From contig NC_084486.1 of the NCBI RefSeq assembly GCF_030035675.1, positions 96,183,527 to 96,247,526 of the forward strand: a stretch of 64,000 nucleotides of DNA. The letters are read 5' to 3'. The position numbers were made by a program, and so were the translations under genes. Positions 1-11,092 of this stretch are shown in pieces. Position 1 is the first letter of the stretch; each line of letters begins with the position of its first letter. The stretch is from Rhineura floridana (Eukaryota > Chordata > Lepidosauria > Squamata > Rhineuridae). A model generated the notes under the pieces. That model saw only the letters and a program-made list of their open reading frames with translations, was not told the DNA's origin and searched no databases.

Positions 1-1617
1 TTCCCCTTGCTCTAGCAGCCGGCTCTGACACTCATCCAGCCCCCCTCCTTGATCCTCCTGAGAGAGCTGGGGCTCAACAATTATTCACAGGATAGCTGTG
101 ATTAAACACACTCTAGATGCTTTGGAGTCAGGCCCTCTCTAAGAGGTTACATCAACCTGGCAACATTTAACCCAAACCCAAGCACCTTGAACTGGCTTCC
201 CAGGAGAGCTGTGGTTTTATGGGTTCTAGAAATGCTGTAATACTGCTACAAAGGAAATTCAGAACTGCTAAGATTTCAGAGACTTTGGAGCATCTCCAGA
301 TCCTGCTGTCCATGAATCCCTGGCTACCTGGCAAGCTCTGCCATCTAAATTCACCACCATTAGCTGACACGCATATTAGTGGAACAATATGTGCAGACAC
401 ATACATGCACGTCCACGTAAACACACAGAGTCTTGCTCTGTATCTTGCCATCTATGCATATCTGCTTTGCTCCAGCTTCCCTTTTCATTTTGAATAGACA
501 TTAATGCTAATTCTTGCAAGAACTCAGCAGGATTCAAAATAAGCCCTGATCCAAATGCCCTTAAAACAGATACCCTGAACCCAACTTGAGAGTTTCTAAC
601 CTATGTGTCTTCTTGACACTTCTCTCATCAGCCTGAAATCCTATTACTATGTTTGCTAGTGCAGAAGATGCTCCTCACACAGAAGAAACAAGTTTCCCTT
701 GACAGCTTCTCTTTGCATTAATCCAGCCCCTCTCCCTATTCTCTACTTTGCTATCCATTATACTTGGGGCGGGGGAAGCCATGATGCTCCCTATGTCATC
801 CTTGCCCACCCTGCATGACTTCTTTGTGATTGTGCTATTACAGCAATCTGTAAAGGGGGAGTAATATTACTGCAATAACATACCTGTCCCTGAGCTACAT
901 TGATTTTATAAAAAATGTTTCATTCCTAGGAAGTCTGGGAGGCAGATATTCTTTGTCATTAATTCTCTTTTCCTTTTTCCCCTTTTCTCTATGAAAATTC
1001 TATAGTTTTGCTTGACCACCCCTCCTCTGGTCTTAACGCTTGGCTGAGGAAATTACCCCTGGCGTCCACTCTGTGCTAGAGATTAGCTCCAGCTCTTGGA
1101 TATGTTTGCTGAAATCTATGCCTCTAGGCAGTAGAGTTAATAACAGGAGAATTGACACCTCTATTGCCCTAATGCCAGCATGAGCCATAACTTTAATAAA
1201 ACAGGGCTTGCTTAATGTTGCAGCAGTAATAACCCCTGTCCAAAGGTTGCCGCCTTCCCCTCTGCAACTCTCATAGAAATGGCACAAACTACCTACATTT
1301 TACCAAAAGCTCTACAGAGCCTTAATTTCTACCTACTCCTCAATTTCAAGTTCATGATGGGGCCTAAGAGTAAATAATTTTAAAAATGGTTTAGGAACTG
1401 GTGTTTGCACTGATCTTAAGAATCTTGATTCACCACATGCACCACACTTCTGTATTAAATAGGTGCAGAAGAATCCCTGTGCCAAGAATACCATAAAGAA
1501 AATACAGATATTATAGAGAACTAAATGCTGAATTCTCTGTCGACATGGCCCCCTCCTTCTTGCTACCATTAGGCTGTCCGCCTTTTTTAATTTTTATAAG
1601 CCTTACATATATGAAGA
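1..1617. other. Intergenic stretch, nothing recognised
   Basis: AT-leaning sequence with only short open frames that match no protein I know. No tandem repeat, SINE head or LINE tail is visible. It lies about 26 kb downstream of EPHB1. Confidence 0.6.
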
Positions 1618-1770
1618 GGGGCTGCAGTTCAGTGGTAGAGCTGAAGACTTGGATGTGTGTGCCTGGGGCCCTTCTGGCACCTCTCCTGTCTGAAACCCTG
1701 GAGAACCATTGCTATTCAGTAAAGACAATGCTAAACTAGATGACACTCAATATAAGGCAGCTTCCTAGAC
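1618..1770 (+). repeat. tRNA-derived SINE, diverged copy
   Basis: The head GTTCAGTGGTAGAGCTGAA resembles a tRNA A-box region. The body follows CTGTCTGAAACCCTGGAGAA and the end reads ATAAGGCAGCTTCCTA. The same body occurs at 50297-50475, so two copies in one window support a dispersed SINE. The B-box region is worn. Confidence 0.65.
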
Positions 1771-2754
1771 CAAAGTGTTGGACAAATGCAGAACAGGTGA
1801 CTCTCCAAACGAGTTTCCTGCACAGATGGAAGCTGTCTCTTAAAGTAAGAAATGACACTTCATCTACTTGTAGTGGAAACGAGTATTTAATCCTGAAAAG
1901 AGCAGCACAGGGAGCGCCTGTTACCCATGCTGTAACAGAGAAGTGTAGCCCAGCAGCAAAATCCCATTATTTAGCCACGTCAGGGGGCAAAGATGCATTT
2001 AATATACAATTGCACCTTGGAAACACAAAACCACCGCATTAAATAGCAAAGCAATTGACCGCTGTGTCCCCTTGCCTAGCTCCTGATAACCAGGGGCTGG
2101 CAACACAATTATACTGAGGCTTGTGTTCCACCATCCTAACTAACTGAGGCTTTAAAAATGTCCCTGCTATGCCTGACATTTTGCTTCTCTTAAAATTCAT
2201 CATCTTTTGGAATCAAATCATTTTTGCAAACCTAGGTAGTAATGAAACTTTTATTTATTAATCTAGAATTCACAAGGAGGGGGGAGGACAAAAGGCAAGG
2301 GTAGAAACCAGTCAGAGGGAAATGCAGAACAAGGAAGCAGATGGAAATGATCCGACAGGGGAAAATATGGCAAGGTAAAGCAGACAAAGCTGCAATCCTA
2401 AGTATACTTAACATGAAGAAAATCTCTACTGAAATCAATGCGATTTACTTCCAGAGTTTTGGAGCAGGGTAAAGCTAAGGCAGGAGTGTAACCAGAGGTT
2501 AGGTACAGGGAATAGAGTTTGCAGAAAGGAACGGCAGATAGAGGCAGACACATAAGCCAACAACTTCCCTTTTTACTGGGAAGTAAATATCCAATTATAT
2601 TCAGTGGGGCTAACTCCTAAATACATATGCACAGGAAACATTTTTCATCAACTACAATGAAATGTCACCAGGATCTATATAATACAGGAATATAATACCC
2701 CTGATGGTATTAGGTATCTTGGTATCAGGATATCTAATCTAATACCTAATTCAC
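1771..2754. other. Intergenic stretch, mostly unresolved
   Basis: Contains a worn fragment at 2387-2452 (GCTGCAATCCTAAG...GATTTACTTCC) of the same small element found at 20353-20444, and perhaps another at 2578-2620. Otherwise nothing is recognised. Confidence 0.5.
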
Positions 2755-3290
2755 TAATAGGCAAAAAACCTTGCGGTTTAAGAATGTACCTATAGCCCAC
2801 AGATATTTCTATCTAACTTTAAAAAGCAGGGAAACTGGGCAGCTAAAGTGAATGCACCAGGGGAGCAGGAGACCTGAACTCCTCTCTGAGATATTGGACT
2901 GCCCTACAAATTTGTCAAAATGCAAACACAATTTGGGTTGGTCTTTCACAGTCCAGTCCACTTCCTGTGTAGCTTGCAAGAAATTGGTAACATGTGCCTC
3001 TGAGCAAATGGTGAGTGGTGGCAACACCTGCAATCAGCCCAAATAACAGAAACAAGACATGTGGTGTGCTGATCTGGTTTTAGCAGGGAGGAAGCAACAT
3101 TATTAAGACAGTTGATATAGTTCAGATGGTCACTTTAAACATGTAGTATCTCACAGAGGAGTTCAGGTCTCCTGCTCCCCTGGTGCATTCATAATAGTTG
3201 CCCAATTTCCCTGCTTTTTAAAGTTAGATAGAAATATATGTGGGCTATAGGTACGTTCTTAAACCTCAAGGTTTTTTGCCTATGAGTGAA
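2755..3290. mobile_element. Palindromic (foldback) non-autonomous DNA element
   Basis: Arms of about 120-135 bases at 2755-2889 and 3153-3288 are inverted copies of each other: TTCACTAATAGGCAAAAAAC at the left answers TTTTTTGCCTATGAGTGAA at the right, and both contain TTAAAGTTAGATAGAAATAT-type sequence and the gagcaggagacctgaactcc block in opposite senses. About 260 bases of loop separate them. There is no coding capacity. The left half recurs at 17083-17330. Superfamily unknown; no clear target duplication. Confidence 0.8.
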
Positions 3291-3344
3291 TTTCCCTGCT
3301 TTTTAATCCGGGAGGTAAGAAATGGGATCCTGTGCAAGTTTGCT

Positions 3345-4105
3345 GAGAATGGATTGATCATTTGGATGCTTATTGAGTTCAGTGGGATTTACTCCCCTGC
3401 AATCATGCTTAGGATAGGTGAAACTGACCACAGGGATGAGGGGAGAAAACACAGAATGGAGGACTGGGATGGGAACAGGCAGGAGGGGGAGGGGGAGGGG
3501 GAGCACAGGTTTGATCATTTGCATGTTTATTGAATTCAGTGCAATTTACTCCCATGCAATCATGCTTAGGATAGGTAAAACTGACCAGGGGGGAGGGAGG
3601 GGGGGAGTGGGCAGGGGAGGAGGAAGAAGGAGGAGGGGAGGAGGAAGAGGGAAGGGAGGAGGAAGGGAGAGGGGAGGGGAAGGAGGGAAAAAGCTGGTTT
3701 GATCATTTGCATGCTTATTGAGTTCAATGGGATTTACTCCTATGCAATCATGGCTAGGATAGGAAAAACTGACCATGGGGGAGGAGGAGGGGGAAGGACC
3801 GTATTGGAGGGGGCAAAGGAAGGGGGAGGGGAGGGCAGGTTTGATCATTTGCATGCTTATAGAGTTCAATGGTATTTACTTTCGTGCAATCATGCTTAAG
3901 ATAGGTAAAACTGACCATGGGGAGGAGGAAGGGGAGGGGGGAGGGGGAGGAAGGAGGGGATTGGGGATGGGGAGGGAGGGGGAAAGGAAGGGGGAGGGAA
4001 GAGGCAAGGGGCAGGGAATAGGAGGGAGAAGGGAGGGTGGGTTTGATTGTTTGCATACTTCTTTCAGTTCAATGGGATTTATTTCTGTGCAATCATGTTT
4101 GAAAA
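3345..4105 (+). repeat. Compound tandem array: ~75-base core alternating with polypurine spacers
   Basis: Five core copies start at about 3354, 3511, 3699, 3841 and 4043, giving periods of 157, 188, 142 and 202 bases. Each core runs from TTGATCATTTGCATGCTTAT through CAATCATGCTTAGGATAGG to AAACTGACC. Between cores lie spacers of about 60-120 bases made almost only of G and A (runs of GGGGGA, GGAGGAAG). Cores agree closely while spacers vary in length and order. The last core is cut by the SINE at 4104. Open frames across the spacers are low-complexity artefacts. Confidence 0.92.
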
Positions 4106-4292
4106 TGGAAATGGACTGCCTTCAAGTCAATCCTGACTTATGTTGACCCTATGAATAGGGTTTTCATGGTAAACGATATTCAGATGTGGTTTTACCATTG
4201 CCTTCCTCTGACTGGCCCAAGGTCGCCCAGTGAGCTTCATGGCTATGTGGGGATTCGAACCCTGGTCTCCCAGGTCATAGTCCAACACTGAC
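4104..4292 (-). repeat. tRNA-derived SINE with BovB-like tail (Sauria-SINE type)
   Basis: Read on the minus strand it has a B-box (GGTTCGAATCCCC), a middle AGCTCACTGGGCGACC, and a 3' end ATTCATAGGGTCAACATAAG followed by GACTTGAAGGCAGTCC. The tail ATTCATAGG also appears at the end of the BovB ORF at about 43119-43127, as expected for a SINE mobilised by BovB. It inserted at the last unit of the 3.3-4.1 kb array. A G-rich stretch (4293-4376) follows. Confidence 0.8.
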
Positions 4293-4376
4293 CTGGGGGA
4301 GGGGCGGGGTGGGGAGGGGTGGGGAGGGGGAGGAGATTGGGTGGGTGGGTACTGAGCAGAAGGGAAGCCCCTTTCC

Positions 4377-4690
4377 TTTATTTATTTATTAGATTTATAT
4401 CCCACCCTTCCTCCCAGCAGTAGCCCAGGGCGGCAAACAGAAATGATAAAAACACTTTAAAACATCATTAAAAGACCTTAAAATACATTAAAACAAAACG
4501 TTAAAAACATTTTAAAAAAGCTTTAAAACATCTTTTTTTAAAAAAAAAGCGTTAAAAACATTATTAAAGAAAACATACTAAAAGCAATTCTAGCACAGAC
4601 GCAGACTGGGATAGGTCTCGACTTAAAAGGCTTGTTAAAAGAGGAAAAGTATTCAAAAGGTGCCAAAAAGATAGCAGAGAGCAAAAGGAA
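4377..4690 (-). mobile_element. 3' end of an L2/CR1-clade LINE, 5'-truncated
   Basis: On the plus strand the tail (tttatttatttattagat) comes first, then tttatatcccaccc and a long run of tttaaaaacatt-type 3' UTR, then gcagactgggataggtct. The same order is seen at the 3' end of the 21040-22795 LINE. Only untranslated sequence remains here. Confidence 0.75.
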
Positions 4691-4793
4691 AACATTGTGA
4701 ACAGTATCATTGCTTTTCAGCGTTTTCCCCACCTTTTTATTCTGCAGCAGGCACATGTAGCCTCCCACCCAAATTTAAACCAAAGCTGTCCCT

Positions 4794-5084
4794 GGCCACA
4801 TCCACACCAGGTCTTTATTTCACTTTGGACAGTCATGGCTTCTCTCAAAGAATCCTGGGAAGTGTAGTTAGTGAAGGGTGCTGAGAGTTGCTAGGAGACG
4901 CCTTGTTCCCCTCACACACCTTCAATCAGAGTGGCTGACTGTTAAACCAGTCTGCCCACTGAAGCTCTGTCAGTGGAATAGCAGTCTCCTCTCAGCACCC
5001 TTCACAAACTACACTTCCCAGGATTCTCTGAGGGAAGCCATGACTGTCTCAAGTGAAATCAAAGTCTGGTGTGGGTGTGGCCCC
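4794..5084. mobile_element. Palindromic MITE with ~95-base inverted arms
   Basis: The left arm begins GGCCACATCCACACCAGG and contains AGTCATGGCTTCTCTCAAAG and AAGTGTAGTTAGTGAAGGG. The right arm is its inverse, ending GTCTGGTGTGGGTGTGGCC. I recognise the type as very common in lizard genomes. No coding sequence and no clear target duplication. Confidence 0.8.
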
Positions 5085-6000
5085 CTGATTAGCCAAGCCC
5101 AGCAGCTGTGAGGCTTTTAGAACACTGACAGTTGGTTCTTACTGAGCATGCCCTGCATTATCGTAGGCTGCCAGCCAAAAGTTCTTAAATTAATTTAAAA
5201 TCAGCCAGACATTTTTTTTAACTTTTAAACTGCAGAAGATGAAGGTAAGAGTATGAGGCAAGGTCAGTATTAGGATTACAGGTACTCTGTGAACATGGCT
5301 GATTTTTAATGAATTTCAACAGATTATGAGAACTCTCAGAGAAAAAAGTCCAAAAGGGCTCTGAGGTTTCCCCCCCTCTTTTTAGGCTTTGAACTCTCGA
5401 TTCTCTCTGTTTTGTGTATCACCATGAAAATTGACAGGATTGTTAAGCAAGTGATTCTGAGTTCAGTACTATACATTTTGTAACGTTTTGTTTTGAAATG
5501 AGCTTACGGGAAGCATCAGAATGGCATGGGAAGTATTTTCAATTTAACATTGCGGAACGTGAAAAATCCACGCTGTCTATAGTATACAGCCACTCTTGTG
5601 GCTGTATAATAATAGGATACCTCTGTGATATTTTAGGCACAGAGACAAATCGCGCCCCATCATATTCCTGTTTCTAAGGCTAGGCCCTCTAGCATCAGAG
5701 GCAAAATAAAAGATTTTGCCTTCCTTGCTATGGCGTCAAAATGCAGCACTTTCCCCGATAGAAATGGCATATGGAGAAAGCAAAAGTATGTGCTCAGGGA
5801 CATTATTGTCATAGAAGTTAAGTCCATCTTTTCGCTTTGGGGATACCAGTGCCTGGAGCAAGGGGCAGATTTCCCTCTAACTGCATTCCAAATTACAGCC
5901 TGTATCTCATAGGACACAACTGGAATCAATGTGGATGATCTAGTATTATTAATACAGTGCCATCAATGTGCATGATGTGTTATAAAGTATGAGAGATTAT
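5085..6000. other. Intergenic stretch, nothing recognised
   Basis: Mixed-composition sequence without a clear repeat or a believable gene. A small local inverted repeat around 5577-5610 (acagccactcttgtggctgt) is the only structure noticed. Confidence 0.55.
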
Positions 6001-6640
6001 TTAGTTATTTGATTTCTATCCTGCACCTTCCTCCAAAGGAGTCCAGATTAGGTCTCTGCCCTGCCCCAGGCACCTTACCAATGAAAATTTGACACAGGGG
6101 AGGAGGTTGAGGCAATGGACAGAGGCACAGGTAAACAGGGGAAGAATATGCGTTTATTTCAGTTGCTGCAACTTAGGTTTCATTACAGTAGTTTTGATTG
6201 TGTCAAAGGCTTAACTGAAAAGATGGGTTTTGAGGAGAGATGTGAAGGAAGGGAAGCAGCATTATTCAGGTGTTCTGGGAGGTAGCTCCAAAGCTTAAAA
6301 GGCATCAAGAGTAAAAGAGCAAATTCATTTGAGGGAGCAGAAAATCTTCAGATGGCGAAAGAGTGAAGGTCACAGGCAGGGCTGCAGCAATATATGATGA
6401 GACCAGAGAGATAAGAAGCAGCAGCAAGGCTATGGAGGGCTCGAAAGACAAGAACAAGGAGCTTGTGCTTGATCTGGAAGTAGGCAAGAAATGTAAGGGA
6501 GTGTAGAAATTTATGGGAGTGGTGTCATGTGGTCAGAGCAATAAGGGAGGTGAATGATTTTGGCAGCAAAGTTCTAGACAGAGGTAAGGGGACTGAGGCA
6601 AAACAATGAGCAGACCGGAGTAGAGAGGCTTGTAGTTGTC

Positions 6641-7013
6641 TAGGTGAAGTCTTGGTGGTGGCGCTGCCACTGGGGACTGCCTAGTTGCCACTGACCTGTG
6701 ACAGGGCCTTTTAGTGGTGGCTCCTCATTTGTGCCCTTCCCAATGAGGTGTGTCTGTCTCCATCACTATTGACTTTTAGGAGGAAGTTGAAAACATTCCT
6801 GTTTACCCAGGCATTTGATGGCCGAAGGGGCTTGTTCCTGGCAACCTTGAGATCACTGGATGGAAGAAGGGGTTTAAACTGTAACTGTGTTTTAGAACGT
6901 TTTAAACTGTTATTAGGTTGTTTTGATTTTGCTGCTGTTAAATTGTTTTGTTATGTTTGCTGCCTGGGCTCCTTCAGGAGGAAGGGCAGGATATAAATTT
7001 AATAAATAAATAA
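6641..7013 (+). mobile_element. 5'-truncated L2/CR1-clade LINE with target duplication
   Basis: The piece opens near the end of the ORF (FRRKLKTFLFTQAFDGRRGL in one frame, matching the FRRQVKTVLLF end of the 14 kb copy). It continues through a T-rich 3' UTR to GGGCAGGATATAAATTT and an AATAAATAAATAAA tail. AGTTGTC flanks both sides (6634-6640 and 7014-7020), so it is a single 373-base target-primed insertion into the older LINE. Confidence 0.85.
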
Positions 7014-7358
7014 AGTTGTCACTGAGTGAGCAGAGGGGGATTCTTTTTTTGCTAAGTTGTAAAGGGGGAAGCAACATGACTTAGCATGGGGGTGGGGAGG
7101 GCAAGGAGGACGCAAGAGAGAGAGAAGTGAAAGATAAAGCTAAGGCTTTGTGCCTGGTCCACAGGAGGGCAGTGGTGACATTGTTAATAGATACAGAAAA
7201 TTTATAAGGAGAGTAGGGCTTGGATGAGAATATGAGAAGTATGGTCTTGGCCATGCTGAGTTTAAGAGATCAGTGGAAATATCAACCAGCTGGAGATGCA
7301 GAACATAAGGGAGAAAGTTCCAGAGCAGAGAGGTACAGCAAATTGTCATCTGCATATA

Positions 7359-7650
7359 AAGGTAAAGGTGTACCCACACTTGTAGTGCGAGTCGTTTCCG
7401 ACTCTTAGGGTGACGTCTTGCAACGTTTACTAGGCAGACCGTATATATGGGGTGGGATTGCCAGTTCCTTCCCCAGCCTTTCTTTACCCCCCAGCATATG
7501 CCAGGTACTCATTTTACCGACCACGGATGGATGGAAGGCTGAGTGGACCTCGACCCCTTTTACCAGAGATTCGACTTCCTCCTTCCGTTGGAATCAAACT
7601 CCGGCTGTGAGCAGAGCTTTCGGCTGCGTTACTGCTGCTTACCACTCTGC
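7359..7650 (-). repeat. tRNA-derived SINE (ACA/Sauria-type), near intact, with target duplication
   Basis: On the minus strand the head GCGCAGAGTGGTAAGCAG resembles a tRNA A box and GAGTTTGATTCCAACGG a B box. The body includes TGGTCGGTAAAATGAG and the far end CACTTGTAGTGCGAG in the opposite sense. GCATATA flanks it at 7352-7358 and 7651-7657. It matches the remembered family consensus well, so it is likely young. It is not a functional tRNA gene. Confidence 0.82.
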
Positions 7651-8155
7651 GCATATAGGCAGTACTAAAAGCTATGGGATTTTATGAGGACACTCAAGAG
7701 CAGTGTGTAAAAGGAGAACAGCAGAGGGCCAAGAACAAACCTCTGAAGAACTTGAACAAAGAGGGAGGCCTCTGGATGTGGCAGTGAGGAGAATGTTACA
7801 GGGCAGTTTCAAGAGGGCGCAGAAACCAGCTTTTAGGAGGTCAAGAGAGGAGCTGGAGGAGAGAAAGTCATGACATGCTCCAGCAGTTTGGAGGCAAAAA
7901 GAAAGGAAAGGAAATTGGTCTGTACTTGGACAGAGAGGGTGCGCCAAGAGAGGGTTCTTAATTGTTTTTCAAGAACAGGGGGACCTGTGAGGTATTTGAA
8001 TGCAGTAGGGAAAAGCCAGGGAACAGAAAGAGGTTGATAATTTATATGGTGGAAAGGAGGGAGAATGGAGGGCAGATAGCAAGCAAGAGTTTGCAGGGGA
8101 CAGGATTAAGGAGGCACAGGGAGAGGTAGATGAAACCTGAGCCAGCTCTCAGTTC

Positions 8156-10884
8156 CTTTAAATGCCTCTATAAAGGAGGTGGTTTTTATACATACAATGA
8201 GAACAGATTCTCAAGTTTCTAAGAATATTCCTTGTTGTTGATAGCAGTAGCAGACAATAATCTTCCTCTGAGCTCAGACCTGCAGCCTGGACAGCGCTGT
8301 TCCTCAGGAGACTGCAGTAGAGCTAATAGTGATAAAACTACATTACTGAGATTTATTTGAGATTAAATGGCCCAATAAAAGTACAAAGTGTTGTTAACAC
8401 ATCATATAATCTTGAGGCCAAGCAGCATCCCTTGCTTCCAATCTCATGTAGCGGAAGTAGCACTTCAGAATAGTGCACAGCTGTTACGTTATCCAGCTCC
8501 AGACTAAAGTCCATGTGGCTTCTGTGCCACAGTAAATTCCAGTGAAAGGATGGAAAGACAGCTAGTGTGGATCGAAAACATGCCTGCAAATATGGAGGAA
8601 TAGTGGAATAGAGCAGGAAAGCTGAACTGATGGGGAGAAGAAGGCAGAGCAGCCACTGTTCCCTCTAATTGTTCACACAAGCACTCCCTGGCTAGTTGCC
8701 CTAACAATGTCATCTCCCTGGGGAATCCCAATTGTCAGAAGAGTGCAGTTTCACACTTCACAGGGAGGATAATTTGACAGCCACAATTAACTCAAATGGG
8801 GCTTTGATGCTCTGAAGGGAGGCCATCCTATAGTTAAAAGTTAAACAATACTGTTAACACTGCTCCCCTGCCAGGTGTGTATGCGACAAAGCTCATTAAT
8901 TTCCAGAAGTACTTGAGAAGGAGACCACAGAGCAAAGGGTAAAGACACAAGTCAGACACAAAAGAAATCGCACTATGGAACAGTACTCTCCGTGTGGGTC
9001 CAGACTCCCCTCCACTTTTGCTATGATGGATGCAGAGTAAAATGGAAAGTTCTGGGAGAAACTGAGCATCTACTTGGCAGACTGTTGACTCATTCCTCAT
9101 AGAAGAATGTGAGCCCAAAGGAACATGTTCAAGAGGGCCAGCAAGAGTAAAAGCACAGCAAATATAGAAAATTATACTGGATGGCCACATGTATGTGAAT
9201 CTTTCCCATGAAAAGGAAAGCAGCACAAGCTCTGTACATTTAAACGACACTAAATGCATTGGGCAGAAGGGAGCAGAATTGTAGCAGTAGGCCCTGTTTC
9301 TACTCAGCACATATATGGAGCCTGGTACACAGAGCATAAACAGGTGCAATGCCCTGCAAAACGTTCAGATCATGTACACAGGTTGTATGCATGCAGGCTC
9401 TGTGAACAATAAAAACATAAGTGTTTGGAGCTCACCACTGCAATCCCACTCCCCCTTCCACATGTTCAGTTTATCCTGACTGCAGTCAACCGCACATGGT
9501 GAAAATAAAAAATTGAGGCTTAACTTAAAAAATCATCACAATGCACCTTGCCAGACCGCAACTATCTCAAGCACCAACACTGAAAAAGAAATGATGTCTT
9601 TTTGGCATATAATTTATCGGGGGGTTTTAAATGCAAAGGACTTTTCAATGCTTATTTTGTTTACCCTCACATTGGGCATGGTACTATTATTTTCCTTGTA
9701 CTGTGGGGGAATTGAGGGTGTAGAAAAAGATAATGAGTCCATGGCAGAGGCAGATTCTTAGGCAGGTGAACAAGCCTCTTTCCCACTTGCCAGTTCTTCC
9801 CAGCACCTTCCCTCCCACCAACTGCTTCCTTCCCCAGACCCTAACTCAACCCCCAGATCTATGCTTACAATGGGAACACAAATCTGGACCCCTGTATAGA
9901 AGGAAAAGTAGGCTAAAAACATTGCTGGGGGAAATCAGAGGTAAACCCCTCACTTTTTGCTGCCAGTCATCTTCTTGCAGAGGAGAAGCAGCGGCAGGGC
10001 TTTGAAGACATGTTCAATTCTGTTATCAGAGTTCTTTGGCCACGTCATGGAATTTATACCTGAACTTTACATTACAATCTATACATTTGTATCTCACTAC
10101 TAATTAAGATCCACCGTGAATGTTTACTTTGGGTTTGATTTCCTCCCCTAAGCAAGTCACAGAAATCTTAGGAAGCATTCTGTATGAACTCAACTAGGCA
10201 CATCTACAATTCCTCCCTCCATACTGGTTGAAGGCAGCATAATTCAAACACTGATATGACTCTGAATTGATTAGGAAGCCAGCAATGAATGAAGAATAAG
10301 ATGTGGTACAGTAACCAGATTTGTTCTTCTACTTCTCCATCAATTTCCAGTAAGTCAACAGCCATTCTAAATTTGATGGGTTCCAGGTACTTTAGATTTC
10401 TTAATCTCTGGAGAGTCTGGGAGATTTAACAGTAATCAACAATAGATATGATGAAAGGACTATGCAAACAATTCTTGTTACTTTTTTTAAAAAAAACTTC
10501 AATGTATGCTTCCTAGTTAATGAACTCACTTAATCATGGCTTGGGCCCAGGTGACTATATGTTTGCTTTCATAAAAACTGGGAAACTTAAGGATAGTAAC
10601 TAACACTATGAGAAATGCAGCCATTTGACAAATTAATCATATATTTGTGTTTTGAAGACACAACATCTACAGGCAGAGAGACAAACAGAGGGGCCCTTGA
10701 TAAACAATATGTGTATACTTCAGGACTGTAACTCCAGGCTTAGGGTACCAAACACAGAACAATTAAAATAGTAATTGTACCTGTGGTCCATTTATGTTTG
10801 GAGGAACATAGTCCTAAACAAGGTATGCTGATAACAGGATAATCTAATCTCCCCACTAACGCTAAGCATTAGGGTCCCTTGAGC
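8156..10884. other. Long intergenic stretch, no repeat or gene recognised
   Basis: About 2.7 kb without any repeat family found elsewhere in the window. The longest open frame (8834-9349, minus, 171 codons) has no recognisable domain and no splice or promoter context, so it is not called. Unique sequence of this length downstream of a developmental gene could include conserved non-coding elements; this cannot be judged without an alignment. Confidence 0.5.
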
Positions 10885-11092
10885 CTTTCTGTTTTCTTCT
10901 TAGCACCTATTGAAGACCGTCCTCTTTCAACAAGTCTTTTAAGTAGATATCTTATCCCAATCTACATCTGAATTGGAATTGTTTTTTTAAAAGATTTTTG
11001 TTTTTAATATGTTTTTAGTGTTTTATATGTTTGTTGCCTTGGGCTCCCTTTGGGAAGAAGGGCAGGATGTAAATTTAAACAACAACAACAGG
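10885..11092 (+). mobile_element. 3' end of an L2/CR1-clade LINE
   Basis: GAAGACCGTCCTCTTTCAAC is followed by T-rich sequence, then GCCTTGGGCTCCCTTTGGG, GGGCAGGATGTAAATTT and an AACAACAACAAC tail. It parallels the 6641-7013 element but is more diverged. Only 3' sequence remains. Confidence 0.7.

Larger units (their letters stand above)
6001..8155 (-). mobile_element. Old CR1/L3-like LINE remnant, antisense, interrupted twice
   Basis: Sequence such as ggagcttgtgcttgatctgg, gaatgattttggcagc, aaattgtcatctgcatata and gaacaaacctctgaagaac reads as the complement of a CR1/L3-type reverse transcriptase region and its downstream part. The segments 6001-6640, 7021-7358 and 7658-8155 run in order and are separated by two younger insertions, each with a target duplication. 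No frame survives. The clade call is from pattern memory. Confidence 0.55.

Noticed and set aside
3345-4105. CRISPR-like array (repeats with variable spacers)
   Set aside because: Cores are ~75 bases, spacers are low-complexity polypurine of uneven length, and the genome is vertebrate with no cas genes.
3418-4146. Gly/Arg-rich and Pro/Leu-rich open frames on both strands
   Set aside because: They are translations of the polypurine spacers; low-complexity DNA lacks stops by composition.
8834-9349. 171-codon open frame on the minus strand
   Set aside because: Longest open frame not due to a transposon or EPHB1, but it has no recognisable domain, no coding-like composition, no splice or promoter context, and its length is possible by chance in 64 kb.
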